A DNA stretch of 64,000 nt from CAVZZV01 sp963779845 (GTDB lineage Bacteria > Bacteroidota > Bacteroidia > Bacteroidales > GCA-2748055). The DNA lies in the NCBI GenBank assembly GCA_963779845.1, contig CAVZZV010000005.1:1488001-1552000 (forward strand). The letters run 5' to 3'. A program made the position numbers and the translations under genes. Below, one piece after another: positions 8,197 to 16,667 of the stretch (its first letter is position 1; each line of letters starts with the position of its first letter). The notes beneath the pieces are model-generated. The model saw only the letters and a list, made by a program, of their open reading frames with translations, made no database searches and had not been told where the DNA came from.

Positions 8197-8835
8197 TTAT
8201 GGCTGGGTAAAAGATAATTTATTCAGGCCTTCCAGAGCCGAACTGCCATTAGGGGTATTTAGTAAAGCTTTATAAAACAGTACTTTCGCCTCACGGGTTT
8301 TTCCAAGTTTGTATTTTGTCCAGGCCGACATAGTAAGTGCATCATAATCAAATGGATATAAATTTACAACTTTCTCGAAATATTTTTCGGCCTCAATATA
8401 ATTTTCTTTTCCATAATAAATCAATCCCATTCGATGCATCACAACAGAGTTATTTGGTGTGATTTCGAGAATTTTGGAATATTGGGCGATAACCTGGGTG
8501 TAATTACCCATAGCAGCTGCCGGTAAAACATACCCTAACCGAGCCTCTATCGCATAAGGCATTAAGCTGATCGATTTATTATAATAGGCAGCACTTTCAG
8601 TGAAACTGCCTGATAAATAGCATAGATAGCCCAGGCGAAGATTGATTTCATAGGAATTTTCAACATAAAGATCCCTCAGCAAATCAATTGCTTCGGAATA
8701 ATTGCCCGATGCCTCCTTTATATAGCTTTCCTGGAAAGCTTTAATTTGCTTGTCAAAACCCTGGGCAAGTCCTATTCCGGGCAATACCAGTAAAATAAAT
8801 AACTGAATGGCGAAATTTTTTTTCAGAAGTTCCAT
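8197..8835 (-). CDS. Periplasmic TPR-repeat protein (last gene of the PqqD/ATP-grasp operon)
   Basis: A 212-residue protein with a signal peptide (hydrophobic stretch ending at GIGLAQ, about residue 25) and four to five tetratricopeptide repeats covering residues 38-205, for example the unit around VVMHRMGLIYYGKENYIEAEKYF. TPR arrays mediate protein-protein contacts. Its start overlaps the end of the upstream TPR/outer-membrane gene by 13 bp, so it is the terminal member of the six-gene operon running from 15021 down. It may dock a partner to the outer-membrane barrel encoded just upstream; that is inference. Confidence 0.8.
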   Translation of the reverse strand: MELLKKNFAIQLFILLVLPGIGLAQGFDKQIKAFQESYIKEASGNYSEAIDLLRDLYVENSYEINLRLGYLCYLSGSFTESAAYYNKSISLMPYAIEARLGYVLPAAAMGNYTQVIAQYSKILEITPNNSVVMHRMGLIYYGKENYIEAEKYFEKVVNLYPFDYDALTMSAWTKYKLGKTREAKVLFYKALLNTPNGSSALEGLNKLSFTQP

Positions 8836-10178
8836 GTCAATCCTCCGGTTAGGTTAAAACCATTATAATGTAAACTATTTAATCCAGTTTCAAGGTATTC
8901 AGTATTAATAAAATCTGAAGTGGTATTCATCCAGGTTCCTCTTAGGGTATAGCGAAGCTTATTAAAGGGAAAAATAAAAGAAATTGTACCAAGATAATTT
9001 ATTTCTTCCCTGTTGTTATAGACGATATACCCTTCATTCAGGGCCATATTGAAAATTTTTCCAAGATAATGATTATTTTCCAGCCATAGATGTTCACTAA
9101 GTTTTACCCCTGCCAAAAATCTTCCGGTAAAGCGGGATTCAGAATAGGGACCGGATATTTTTTCATACACGGCATAAATTCCACCCATAAAATACAAATT
9201 TAAATTTCCCAGTGGATAATAAAGGAGGGTAAAATCCACCTGTTTTTGTTTCGCGTCATTGAATCCGGAATGAGAATACCCGGTTCCAAGGTTAAACAGA
9301 CCAAGATCCTTATATATTGAAAACCGGTAAAGAAAATCAGTTTTGCCTGTGTTTGAAAAAGAGGTGGCATTTCCGGAGGTATGTGGCCGGACCGTTCCTT
9401 CAACAGGATTATGGTTTACAATATGCATAATTGCATTGAAATGGAATCCCCGACCGGCATTAAATCCACTCCCGGCATAGTATTGAAATTGGTTGATCTG
9501 GTAGTGATCATACTCTAGAATTTCATTTTGGGTTTTGATCATAAGCCAGTTGTCTTTTCTCAAAAAAGAACCCCCGTGATAGAAAGAAATGCGTTTTGTG
9601 AGATCATGCTCAAGATAGAAGGAGCCGGAAAAATAATTCCTGGACCGGATTTGACTGCCCTGACTGTTTTGTCCGAATTCAATTTCAGAACCATGTCCTT
9701 TATTTAGTGGTTCATTCTGGCAAAGGGAAATCTCTAGTGTAAGATTTTTGAATGCCCGTTTAGGATTATCTGTTTCACCCTCTAAAACATGGCGGTGATT
9801 ATAATAGAATAACAGGGCATCTAAACTCCTTCCTGAATTTAAAAGGGAAAAGTAGTAGTATTTAGTGGCCAAAGGATCAATATTGTCATATTCAAGGGCT
9901 TTCCGGAACTGAGTCAGTGCTTTTCTATAATTCTGTTTTTCAAAAAAGGCAGATCCCCTTCTCATCCTGAGATAAAAATAGTCATGACCATCCCCGAGGG
10001 CGGTTTTCGAGATTTTAAGCAAGTCATTCCAGTTTTTTTCCTGATACATTTTCCAGGTCAGGGAGTCATAAAACCCAAAGGACCTGTTTTCCTGAGCTCC
10101 GGCAGATCCCATTGCAAAGCACAATAGGAGAAAAATAGTTATTTTATGATATTTCTGCTTCAATATCTTCTCCTCCAT
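8823..10178 (-). CDS. TPR plus outer-membrane beta-barrel protein (YaiO-like)
   Basis: A 451-residue protein. A signal peptide (hydrophobic LLLCFAMGSAGAQ, about residues 15-29) is followed by two or three TPR units (about 40-130) and then a C-terminal half of alternating amphipathic strands rich in Tyr, Phe, Asn and Gly, ending in an aromatic residue (TGGLTWNF), as in an outer-membrane barrel. The arrangement resembles the YaiO family. The annotated ATG overlaps the upstream urea-transporter/M23 gene by 35 bp; a TTG five codons later would still keep the signal peptide. It overlaps the downstream TPR gene by 13 bp. It could be the outer-membrane exit or anchor for the operon's product, but no substrate is known. 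Confidence 0.75.
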   Translation of the reverse strand: MEEKILKQKYHKITIFLLLCFAMGSAGAQENRSFGFYDSLTWKMYQEKNWNDLLKISKTALGDGHDYFYLRMRRGSAFFEKQNYRKALTQFRKALEYDNIDPLATKYYYFSLLNSGRSLDALLFYYNHRHVLEGETDNPKRAFKNLTLEISLCQNEPLNKGHGSEIEFGQNSQGSQIRSRNYFSGSFYLEHDLTKRISFYHGGSFLRKDNWLMIKTQNEILEYDHYQINQFQYYAGSGFNAGRGFHFNAIMHIVNHNPVEGTVRPHTSGNATSFSNTGKTDFLYRFSIYKDLGLFNLGTGYSHSGFNDAKQKQVDFTLLYYPLGNLNLYFMGGIYAVYEKISGPYSESRFTGRFLAGVKLSEHLWLENNHYLGKIFNMALNEGYIVYNNREEINYLGTISFIFPFNKLRYTLRGTWMNTTSDFINTEYLETGLNSLHYNGFNLTGGLTWNF

Positions 10179-12327
10179 GCATTTTAAAAAGAATTTTTTC
10201 TTTTGAGATGTTTAGTTCAAAGCGAAAGGATTTTACTTTCCGGTTAAAAGCAAGATTCTCCAGTTCAGCGAAAAGCGTCATTTCAGATGCCTGAAATTCA
10301 TTGTCTGATTCCAGGTAATTCAGGGAATACCTGGTTTTAAGGAAAATATAAAACGGAGCGATGAAATCCTGGATAAATAAAAGGGGAAAGTGAAAAACTT
10401 CATATTGTGGAATTTCCTCCCTGAGCACCAGTCCCCGGTACCATGAGAACAGGACTTTATTGAAGCCAAGATAAAAATAATAAAGGATAGTAGAGGTATT
10501 GCCTGAAAATTCTGCGAAACTAAGCGCATCACCGGTATTGATAAACCAGGCGTATGATTCACTTTCCTTATCGTAGAGATAGGACTTGTTATAAGGGGTG
10601 GTAAAAACTTCCCAGGTACAGGTCCCGGTTTTGCCATTCATTGTATAGTTAACCTGCATAATTTGACCGGGGATAAACCCCAGCTTTTTTTTCAGCAGGG
10701 AATTGAAATCCGGGTTCATCAGCCTTTCCCCATGCCTGGGTTTCTCAAAAGTTTTATAGGAATATTGGTTATCCTGAGTAAGAATATAATGGCTAAAGGG
10801 ATAGTCTATTGTTTTGGATCCGATGAAAGCAGTTGCCTGAAACTGGAAATGAAGATGGGGATAGGGAGAACGTCCTGAATTACCTACTTCCCCAATTTTT
10901 GTCCCTGCTGTGATCTTTTCCTCCTTTTTTACCTTTACCGATCCCGGCCGCAAGTGGCTGAGTGAAGAATATAGAAAATCAGAATGCTTGATAACGACCG
11001 TATTTCCCCAATTATTTTCCAGGTTTATTCTGCCTATATCATTATCCGGAATGTCTTCCTGAATATCGGCAATGATTCCGTCGGCCGGAGCCAGAACCGA
11101 TTTGCCATAGCAGTAATAATCCTGAGCGTAATCCCCGTCATTTTCATATTCAGAGTCCTTTGTGTCTCTTATCACAAAATCCCAGGCGTGTCGCCATTCA
11201 GCCTTATGGGTATAAGGCCCGTCATGGGCCTGAGAAACGATCCATGCGCCGTGAAAAGGAAGGTTGAATTTTAAGGATGTCCATTCCATTTTTCTGTTCT
11301 TTTGATAGATCCAGTTATACAGGTTTTTTTCCGGACTATTATACTGAACGGAGACTTCACTAAGAGAGTCGGAGGGATAAATCCTGAATTTGAGGGAATA
11401 GATGAAAAGGAGGACTACAATATTGAAAGGCAGGGAGTAAACTGAAAGGTTGAATACCGCAAAAACCTTTGATAAACTAAGGCTGATGAGGGTAACCACA
11501 GGGATAAGTATCAAAAGCCAAAAGAAGCTTTTCCTTGAGGGGACGATAAAAAACCCTCCGATGGCAATCGCGGTAAGTATATAGTTAAAGCCAATGTAGG
11601 AATACCCCAGATCACTTAAATTGCCACCCAGCAGCCGGTAGGTAAAATAAGCAATATAAAAGCCATAAACAGCGAGCAAAAAAGCTATTCTCGAAAAGAT
11701 CAGGAGCCCTATTGAAAGGACAATTCCTGCCAGTACGCTGAATTGAAAGAATATTGCCGCAATGGAAGTGAAAAATACTTTTAACGAATAAGCGATGTGG
11801 ATATTATTGAAGAACTCATAAAAGGAGATGAGCTTCACCCCTCCAAGACCATAAAGGTTATTGAGTGTATAAATCCCCTTCTGGCTGATGCCAAGGGCTT
11901 CCAGGTAATTTGCCGCGATGAGTATGGTCCACAATCCAAACAGGAATGGAATAGAGAGATAAGGCAGACCGTATTTTTGAAGGATTCCCTTGAAAAAGGT
12001 TACGAGCATCAGGGTCAAAAAAGAGGAGATGATGATAACAAGGAACAATTCTGGGGAAAAAGCAAAAAAATACCCGATACCCAAACCAACCAGCAAGCTA
12101 TTAAAGCCATAAAGCCCTTTTTCAATTTCAATTTTATTAAAGCCCAGGTTCAGGGCGATGAAATTGGTAATAATGACGGCAGAAAGGCCGGCCAGTCCTG
12201 CACCCGGATCAATGAAACTTATGAATATCAGGATGATTGCAAATATCAGGTTATCAGAGAAAAATACCTGGGAATAGGAGTTAGTTACTCCCCTGAAAAA
12301 AGCGGATATGCTGGCTGGTTTATCCAT
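10144..12327 (-). CDS. Urea-transporter-like membrane domain fused to M23 peptidase domain
   Basis: A 727-residue fusion. Residues about 15-312 form about ten membrane helices in two pseudo-repeats. Each contains the urea-transporter (UT/SLC14) signature: GLYGFNSLLVGLGIG (71-85) followed by GLPYLSIPFLFGLWTIL (120-136), and SYIGFNYILTAIAIGG (243-258) followed by YSLPFN (297-302). Residues about 350-500 are an M23/LytM-type metallopeptidase: RHAWDF (H380, D383) and YPHLHFQF (H491, H493) supply likely zinc and catalytic residues, and GNSGRSP precedes the HxH as is usual. About 225 further C-terminal residues are unassigned. The decarboxylase gene ends 15 bp upstream and the next gene overlaps by 35 bp. 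There is no urease here, so ureolysis is not implied; a channel for a urea-like amide, or a peptidoglycan-sensing or cutting role, is possible. Confidence 0.85.
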   Translation of the reverse strand: MDKPASISAFFRGVTNSYSQVFFSDNLIFAIILIFISFIDPGAGLAGLSAVIITNFIALNLGFNKIEIEKGLYGFNSLLVGLGIGYFFAFSPELFLVIIISSFLTLMLVTFFKGILQKYGLPYLSIPFLFGLWTILIAANYLEALGISQKGIYTLNNLYGLGGVKLISFYEFFNNIHIAYSLKVFFTSIAAIFFQFSVLAGIVLSIGLLIFSRIAFLLAVYGFYIAYFTYRLLGGNLSDLGYSYIGFNYILTAIAIGGFFIVPSRKSFFWLLILIPVVTLISLSLSKVFAVFNLSVYSLPFNIVVLLFIYSLKFRIYPSDSLSEVSVQYNSPEKNLYNWIYQKNRKMEWTSLKFNLPFHGAWIVSQAHDGPYTHKAEWRHAWDFVIRDTKDSEYENDGDYAQDYYCYGKSVLAPADGIIADIQEDIPDNDIGRINLENNWGNTVVIKHSDFLYSSLSHLRPGSVKVKKEEKITAGTKIGEVGNSGRSPYPHLHFQFQATAFIGSKTIDYPFSHYILTQDNQYSYKTFEKPRHGERLMNPDFNSLLKKKLGFIPGQIMQVNYTMNGKTGTCTWEVFTTPYNKSYLYDKESESYAWFINTGDALSFAEFSGNTSTILYYFYLGFNKVLFSWYRGLVLREEIPQYEVFHFPLLFIQDFIAPFYIFLKTRYSLNYLESDNEFQASEMTLFAELENLAFNRKVKSFRFELNISKEKILFKMHGGEDIEAEIS

Positions 12328-12342
12328 AAAATGCTGCTCCTG

Positions 12343-13698
12343 CTAATCGCTTCCTTTAAGATGTCCGGGAATTGACTCGTTTCCGCGGATTGAATCCAGT
12401 TCTTCCTTTTTACGGATTACATGGATCTTTCCCACTTCGTCTATCAGGACCACATTTGGCCTGAGGGTAATAAATTGCATCCACTGGGTCATGTTATAGG
12501 CTCCAATGCGTTTTATCACAAAATGGTCTCCTTTTTTCATGATCGGGAAAGCCACAGCCTCGCGGATAACATCGATGTTCATGCAGAGGGGACCATAAAC
12601 GGTGCATTCCTCCGATTGAGGAGAAGAGGGCCGGACAGGAAGGATTTCATGGGCATACCAGAACGAGGTAAAAAGAAGGTTTACACCCACATTGATAATA
12701 GTGGCTCTTCGTCCGTCAGCAAGTCTCTTATTGGCCAAAACCGTTCCCGCAATATAGCCGGCGTCATCGATCAGGGCGCGTCCAGTTTCAAGGATAAGCA
12801 GGGGAAGGTTTTCCTTTTGTATGGCTGAGCTCATAAGTCCGGATACAATTGCATCGGCGTATTCCTCAATTTCTGGTACCGTATCATATCCCGGTAAATA
12901 GGCTCCTTTAAGGGTATTTTTAGAGGCAAAGCCCCCGCCCATATCTATGTATTCCAAAACATGCCCGAATTTCGAGTGAATATTCACTGCCAGGTCCGCC
13001 AGTTTTGAGGCAGCGATTTTATAGGCTGACGGGGCAAGCATATAGGTACCAATATGAGTATGCAGCCCAGCCAGTTCAAGATGATCGTTCATCATGATCC
13101 TGTTGAGGGCATCCCAGGCATCCCCATTTTCATAATTAAAACCGAACCGGTCCCACATCGGATAAATGCCAGTATCCATGTTTACTCTGATGGCTACCCT
13201 TGCTTTCTTCTTTTCATTTAAAGCGATTTCCATAAGAGAATACAATTCATCCAAATGATCGATGTGAATAAGTGAATTGTTTTCGAGGGCCATTTTTAGA
13301 TCCTCATCCGTTTTGTCCGGACCATTGAAGATGATATGCTTTCCGGAAACCCCGTTTCCAAGGGCTTTCTTATATTCGAAGCCTGAAACCACTTCAGCCC
13401 AGGAATCCTCCTGATGAAAAATCCGGCATACTGCATCAAGGTAGTTTGTTTTATAGGACCAGGAAAATTGCACCTTGGGGTAGCGGGTGGAGAAAGCTTT
13501 GAATGCTTCGCGGTATTGCCTCCGTATGGTTTTCTCGGAAAGGATATACACCGGGGAACCATATTTGTCAATAATGCTGGCCACAGGAATGCCCTCGATA
13601 TCCGGCATGGTTTCGAAACCGGATTTCATACCGAATTTGCCCGGCATCCCTGCCTGGACTCTTTTAATAACCGGTCGTTCAAAGGGTATTTTTTCCAT
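12343..13698 (-). CDS. PLP-dependent decarboxylase, diaminopimelate-decarboxylase-like (fold type III)
   Basis: A 451-residue alanine-racemase-fold (group IV) decarboxylase. PLP Lys is K83 (SYKTNY), with GLHTHIG (211-217, the HxHIG motif), MGGGF (253-257) for phosphate binding, ETGR (304-307, canonical EPGR), GPLCMNIDV (C372, D376) and GAYN (Y401). In LysA the C372 segment reads C-E-S-x-D; here it is C-M-N-I-D, so the substrate-binding glutamate is missing and the substrate is probably not meso-diaminopimelate. About 35 extra N-terminal residues precede the PLP domain. It sits 11 bp after the ATP-grasp gene and 15 bp before the UT/M23 gene. Carboxynorspermidine, arginine/ornithine or novel substrates remain open. 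It should not be called lysA. Confidence 0.85.
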   Translation of the reverse strand: MEKIPFERPVIKRVQAGMPGKFGMKSGFETMPDIEGIPVASIIDKYGSPVYILSEKTIRRQYREAFKAFSTRYPKVQFSWSYKTNYLDAVCRIFHQEDSWAEVVSGFEYKKALGNGVSGKHIIFNGPDKTDEDLKMALENNSLIHIDHLDELYSLMEIALNEKKKARVAIRVNMDTGIYPMWDRFGFNYENGDAWDALNRIMMNDHLELAGLHTHIGTYMLAPSAYKIAASKLADLAVNIHSKFGHVLEYIDMGGGFASKNTLKGAYLPGYDTVPEIEEYADAIVSGLMSSAIQKENLPLLILETGRALIDDAGYIAGTVLANKRLADGRRATIINVGVNLLFTSFWYAHEILPVRPSSPQSEECTVYGPLCMNIDVIREAVAFPIMKKGDHFVIKRIGAYNMTQWMQFITLRPNVVLIDEVGKIHVIRKKEELDSIRGNESIPGHLKGSD

Positions 13699-13709
13699 TT
13701 TTATTGGTG

Positions 13710-14762
13710 TTAAATCTCGCCATTCATTGATATTTTTTCAAACTTTTGAAGATCACAGATAATATCGTAGGAATATCGAACGAACATTAAACCTTTTTTA
13801 AACTCATTATAGGGGGGCACGCTCTCTCCCAGTGCCAGCCGCACCAGGGCTTCCGGCAGGTTTTGGCCTGCCCCTACAGCCAGGTAAACCCAGGCAGGGA
13901 TGCGGGGATTGATTTCTATAATGTAGTATTTATTGTCGTTGGTACGGATCAGCTCGAGTTCCATTCCCCCTCTCCACTTTGTTTCGCGGATAATTTTAGC
14001 GGTTAGATCGAGCATTTTCGGATCATCGATCGTAATTCCTCCCCAGGCCTTTCCTTTGTCTGTTATATATTGTTTCCGCATTCCAACCGCCCCAATTGTA
14101 TTGCCGTTTCCATCGCCCAGGGCCACGACATTTACCTCTGTACCCCGGATAAATTCCTGAATAATTACGGGCAGCCCCCACTTTGCGCTTATTTTGTTAA
14201 AGTGGGAGCGGATCTGCTCTGCGTTATAGGCAACATAAGCATCATAGAATTTCCCTTTTACCATTACGGGGTATTCAAACTCCTTCGCTTTATCGAGTTC
14301 TAAAATATCGGAATGGGAAAGGATTGGGCGTGATCTGGGGACATTAACCCCATATTTTTTTCCATACTCGGGCAGGCTGGATTTGCTTCTCTCCTCATAC
14401 TGGGGAATAGTAGGCAGAAAAGTATGGATTCCCAATCCCGTCAACCGTTCGGAAGATTTCATAAAGGTAAACAGTTCGGCATCAAAATTTGGAATGATCA
14501 CATCCAGTTTTTCCCTGGAATGAATATATTCAATCCGTTCAAGAAATGCTTCAGTTCCTTCAGAGGGATAGGGGAGAAGGTAGGTTTTATCAAGAATGGA
14601 ATCCATATATATTCCCGGTTCCAGATTTTCATAGGCAAGTCCGACAATCCGGAAATCAAAGCGATTGGAATCCTTCAACCCTCTTATTACCGGAATCCCG
14701 GGCCCCGGATTGTCCGTATTGTTCAATCCGGTAACACCAATGGTGATTTTTCTTTTATTCAT
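13710..14762 (-). CDS. ATP-grasp ligase (carbamoyl-phosphate-synthase/PylC-like)
   Basis: A 350-residue ATP-grasp enzyme. The N-terminal pre-ATP-grasp Rossmann part starts TIGVTGLNN. The ATP-grasp domain shows YPVMVKGK (K169) for phosphate, IQEFIRGTEVNV (201-212) for adenine and an acidic strand, and MELELI (E268, E270) with IIEINPR (E283, N285, R287) for Mg2+. Such enzymes join a carboxylate to an amine through an acyl phosphate; no ATP-grasp family member can be assigned by name. Its start overlaps the PqqD-like gene by 8 bp and the PLP decarboxylase follows 11 bp after its stop. Pairing with a PqqD-type recognition protein suggests the substrate may be a peptide or a carrier-bound acid. 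Confidence 0.88.
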   Translation of the reverse strand: MNKRKITIGVTGLNNTDNPGPGIPVIRGLKDSNRFDFRIVGLAYENLEPGIYMDSILDKTYLLPYPSEGTEAFLERIEYIHSREKLDVIIPNFDAELFTFMKSSERLTGLGIHTFLPTIPQYEERSKSSLPEYGKKYGVNVPRSRPILSHSDILELDKAKEFEYPVMVKGKFYDAYVAYNAEQIRSHFNKISAKWGLPVIIQEFIRGTEVNVVALGDGNGNTIGAVGMRKQYITDKGKAWGGITIDDPKMLDLTAKIIRETKWRGGMELELIRTNDNKYYIIEINPRIPAWVYLAVGAGQNLPEALVRLALGESVPPYNEFKKGLMFVRYSYDIICDLQKFEKISMNGEI

Positions 14763-15021
14763 CGGCCACCAGGTGATACTGTTTCAGCATCTGGTAAAAA
14801 TCCAGGAAGAATCGCTCAAAGGAGAGCTTGTCAACCTGATATTTCCCGGTGATGATTTCGGAAATCTCATCATTCTCACGGTTTTCCATCATCAGCCTGA
14901 AAATTTCCAGTCCGGTAGGATTAAAAGTGAAGGATTCGCCCGTGGAGGGGTCGAATACAAATCCTGAATCTGAAATGGCGATGTTGTTTTTGATCATCAT
15001 ATACTGATAATTTATATTCAA
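14755..15021 (-). CDS. PqqD-family (RRE-like) small protein
   Basis: An 88-residue protein with the PqqD pattern: IAISDSGFVFDPSTGESF, then LNPTG-like TFNPTGLEIFRLMMEN (32-47), and a helical tail with the spaced hydrophobics typical of the winged-HTH RiPP recognition element. PqqD proteins bind leader peptides and present them to modifying enzymes. Two later ATGs (15000 and 14997) give 81 or 80 residues and fit the usual family start better. It is first in the six-gene operon and overlaps the ATP-grasp start by 8 bp. I found no obvious precursor peptide within 160 bp upstream or inside the operon. Confidence 0.75.
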   Translation of the reverse strand: MNINYQYMMIKNNIAISDSGFVFDPSTGESFTFNPTGLEIFRLMMENRENDEISEIITGKYQVDKLSFERFFLDFYQMLKQYHLVADE

Positions 15022-15116
15022 GCACTAAAACAACTCAAGAATACAAATATCAGAAAATAAGATCAGGCGATTGTTATATTATTCTGTGGAAAATTTATAA
15101 AATTATAGGTTTTGAA

Positions 15117-15150
15117 AAGATCCCAGGGTGGTTAAACTCCCTGGGATCTT
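15117..15150. terminator. Rho-independent terminator-like hairpin
   Basis: A perfect 12-bp inverted repeat, AAGATCCCAGGG (15117-15128) and CCCTGGGATCTT (15139-15150), with a 10-nt loop. It lies 35 bp after the stop of the SRPBCC gene and about 95 bp before the PqqD operon start, so it separates the two minus-strand units. The T-tract on the minus strand is only moderate; on the plus strand AGAATTTTTC follows. Confidence 0.7.
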
Positions 15151-15184
15151 AGAATTTTTCAAGCTTTTTCAAAAGTGCAACTCT

Positions 15185-15844
15185 TTAGAGATTTTCAATA
15201 TATTCGCCGAAATATTTTATGTCCTCCCTGATCATGCTTTCAAAAACAGGGTTGAGCAATTTGGCAAGGCCTTCTCCCGCTTTACCAGCCGGGACGCGAT
15301 AGGAGATGAAAACATAGAGATCTGTGGCATTATTACCGGCAGATATGAACTGAACATTTCCGGCATTTTCAATGGTTGCGCCGGGATTTGAGTGCCAGCT
15401 GATCCGTTCATTGGGGACATCTTCCATGATAGACCCTTTCCATGCAATGGTTCCCAGTCCACCGGGTATTCTCGCCTTCCATTCAGAAGTGCGATCGTCG
15501 ACTTCCGTTACACTTTCAAGATGTTCCATAAAAAGTGGGAGGTTTTCGAGCTTTCTCCAGAATTTATAAACCTCTTCGGGAGATTTTTCTACCCTTAAGG
15601 TGGTATAGATGTTAATGTTGCTGCTCTTTGCCCCGAGCGTTTTTCCCCAGAGATGGTAACCCGGACAATAGCCTGTAGTTCCCCTGAATAACAGAAATCC
15701 GGCGGTCATTGCTTTCCCAAAACTACCTTTGGAGGAAACGGCATTGCACATTAAGAAGGATCCGGAGATAATGGAAATGATTCTCTCGGGCATGCTTACA
15801 TTCGGTTCGAGTGAAGGGACGAGTGTATCGTTATTTGTTTTCAT
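15185..15844 (-). CDS. DUF2892/YgaP-like plus SRPBCC (polyketide-cyclase-like) protein
   Basis: A 219-residue protein. Residues about 15-68 match the DUF2892/YgaP-like membrane-associated domain (PERIISIISGSFLM through TGYCPGY), with two hydrophobic helices. Residues about 78-219 form an SRPBCC ligand-binding fold with the family phrase KFWRKLENLPLFMEHLESV. Such fusions are annotated as cyclase/dehydrase or coenzyme-Q-binding-like proteins and are often induced by stress; the ligand is unknown. It is monocistronic, closed by the hairpin at 15117-15150. The 217 bp upstream to 16061 contain only A/T-rich sequence with no gene. Confidence 0.8.
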   Translation of the reverse strand: MKTNNDTLVPSLEPNVSMPERIISIISGSFLMCNAVSSKGSFGKAMTAGFLLFRGTTGYCPGYHLWGKTLGAKSSNINIYTTLRVEKSPEEVYKFWRKLENLPLFMEHLESVTEVDDRTSEWKARIPGGLGTIAWKGSIMEDVPNERISWHSNPGATIENAGNVQFISAGNNATDLYVFISYRVPAGKAGEGLAKLLNPVFESMIREDIKYFGEYIENL

Positions 15845-16061
15845 ATCATACCTGTTTTTAATAAATTATAGAATAATTAGAACCCCATACAGATAAATGT
15901 CCTGAGATGAAAAAAAGTTCTTTTTTTGAGTGTTTTTTTTGCCTTTTCCAGGTAGGAGAGATCAAAAAACCTTATCCGGCTTTTAAATATTAATGGTTAC
16001 AAAAAATTACGCTTCTCACATTTGGCCATCTATGCAACTCAGAGCTGTAAAGGTTTTTGAA

Positions 16062-16643
16062 TTATAATTTGTCGATGGGTTTTCGCATAGACCGGTCAGA
16101 CTGTTTGTATTCTGTGGGAGTTAGTCCGGTGATTTGCCGGAATTGAGAGGAGAGGTGCTGAATACTGCTGTAATCCATCATATATGAAATTTCGCTCAGG
16201 CTATATTCACCACTATCGATGAGTTCTTTGATCTTTTCGGTTTTCTGAAGAATAATATATCTTTCCAGGGTGATGGGTTGGTGCTGTGAGAAAGTACGGG
16301 AGAGGTGTTGGTAATTCATCCCCAGCTTATCGACCAGGTATTCGGATTTCCGGATAATTGAATTGACATTGTTTAATTGATGAACCAGTTCAATGACGGC
16401 TATTTTTATCTGTTCTACGAGCTGATCTTCCTTTCCTTTAATCACCTCCATTCCGGTCTTGTTAAAAATATCCAGAATTTCCAATTCACTCACTAATTCG
16501 TCCCGAAATTTTACAGTTACCTGCCCCAGCCGTATCTCTTCTATCTCAAAAAACTTTTTTTCCAGCCTTTCCTTTAAAAGCTCGATACAACAGTTACAAA
16601 CCATATTCCGCAGGTTGTAGGTTCTGATTACCTCCATGGTCAA
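16062..16643 (-). CDS. AraC-family regulator with N-terminal HMA-like domain
   Basis: A 193-residue AraC/XylS-type regulator. The C-terminal two-HTH DNA-binding domain covers about residues 97-187 (SLSEISYMMDYSSIQHLSSQ and the conserved GLTPTEYKQ near its end). The N-terminal ~75 residues look like a heavy-metal-associated ferredoxin-like domain: the loop NMVCNCC (residues 13-19) has the GMxCxxC spacing, followed by helix ELLKERLEKKF and strands typical of HMA. Metal-sensing (Cu, Zn or similar) is therefore likely but unproven. It follows the LuxR gene by 24 bp in the hemerythrin operon, and a cation exporter gene lies just upstream of that operon. Confidence 0.8.
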   Translation of the reverse strand: MTMEVIRTYNLRNMVCNCCIELLKERLEKKFFEIEEIRLGQVTVKFRDELVSELEILDIFNKTGMEVIKGKEDQLVEQIKIAVIELVHQLNNVNSIIRKSEYLVDKLGMNYQHLSRTFSQHQPITLERYIILQKTEKIKELIDSGEYSLSEISYMMDYSSIQHLSSQFRQITGLTPTEYKQSDRSMRKPIDKL

Positions 16644-16667
16644 ATGAGAAAAAAATTGGCAATAAAT

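Noticed and set aside
10144..12327. Urea transporter implying a ureolysis pathway
   Set aside because: There is no urease or urea carboxylase gene in the window; the UT domain is fused to a peptidase domain and lies in an unrelated operon.
12343..13698. Gene for the decarboxylase labelled lysA
   Set aside because: The C-E-S-x-D motif is changed and the operon context is not lysine synthesis, so the housekeeping name is not justified.
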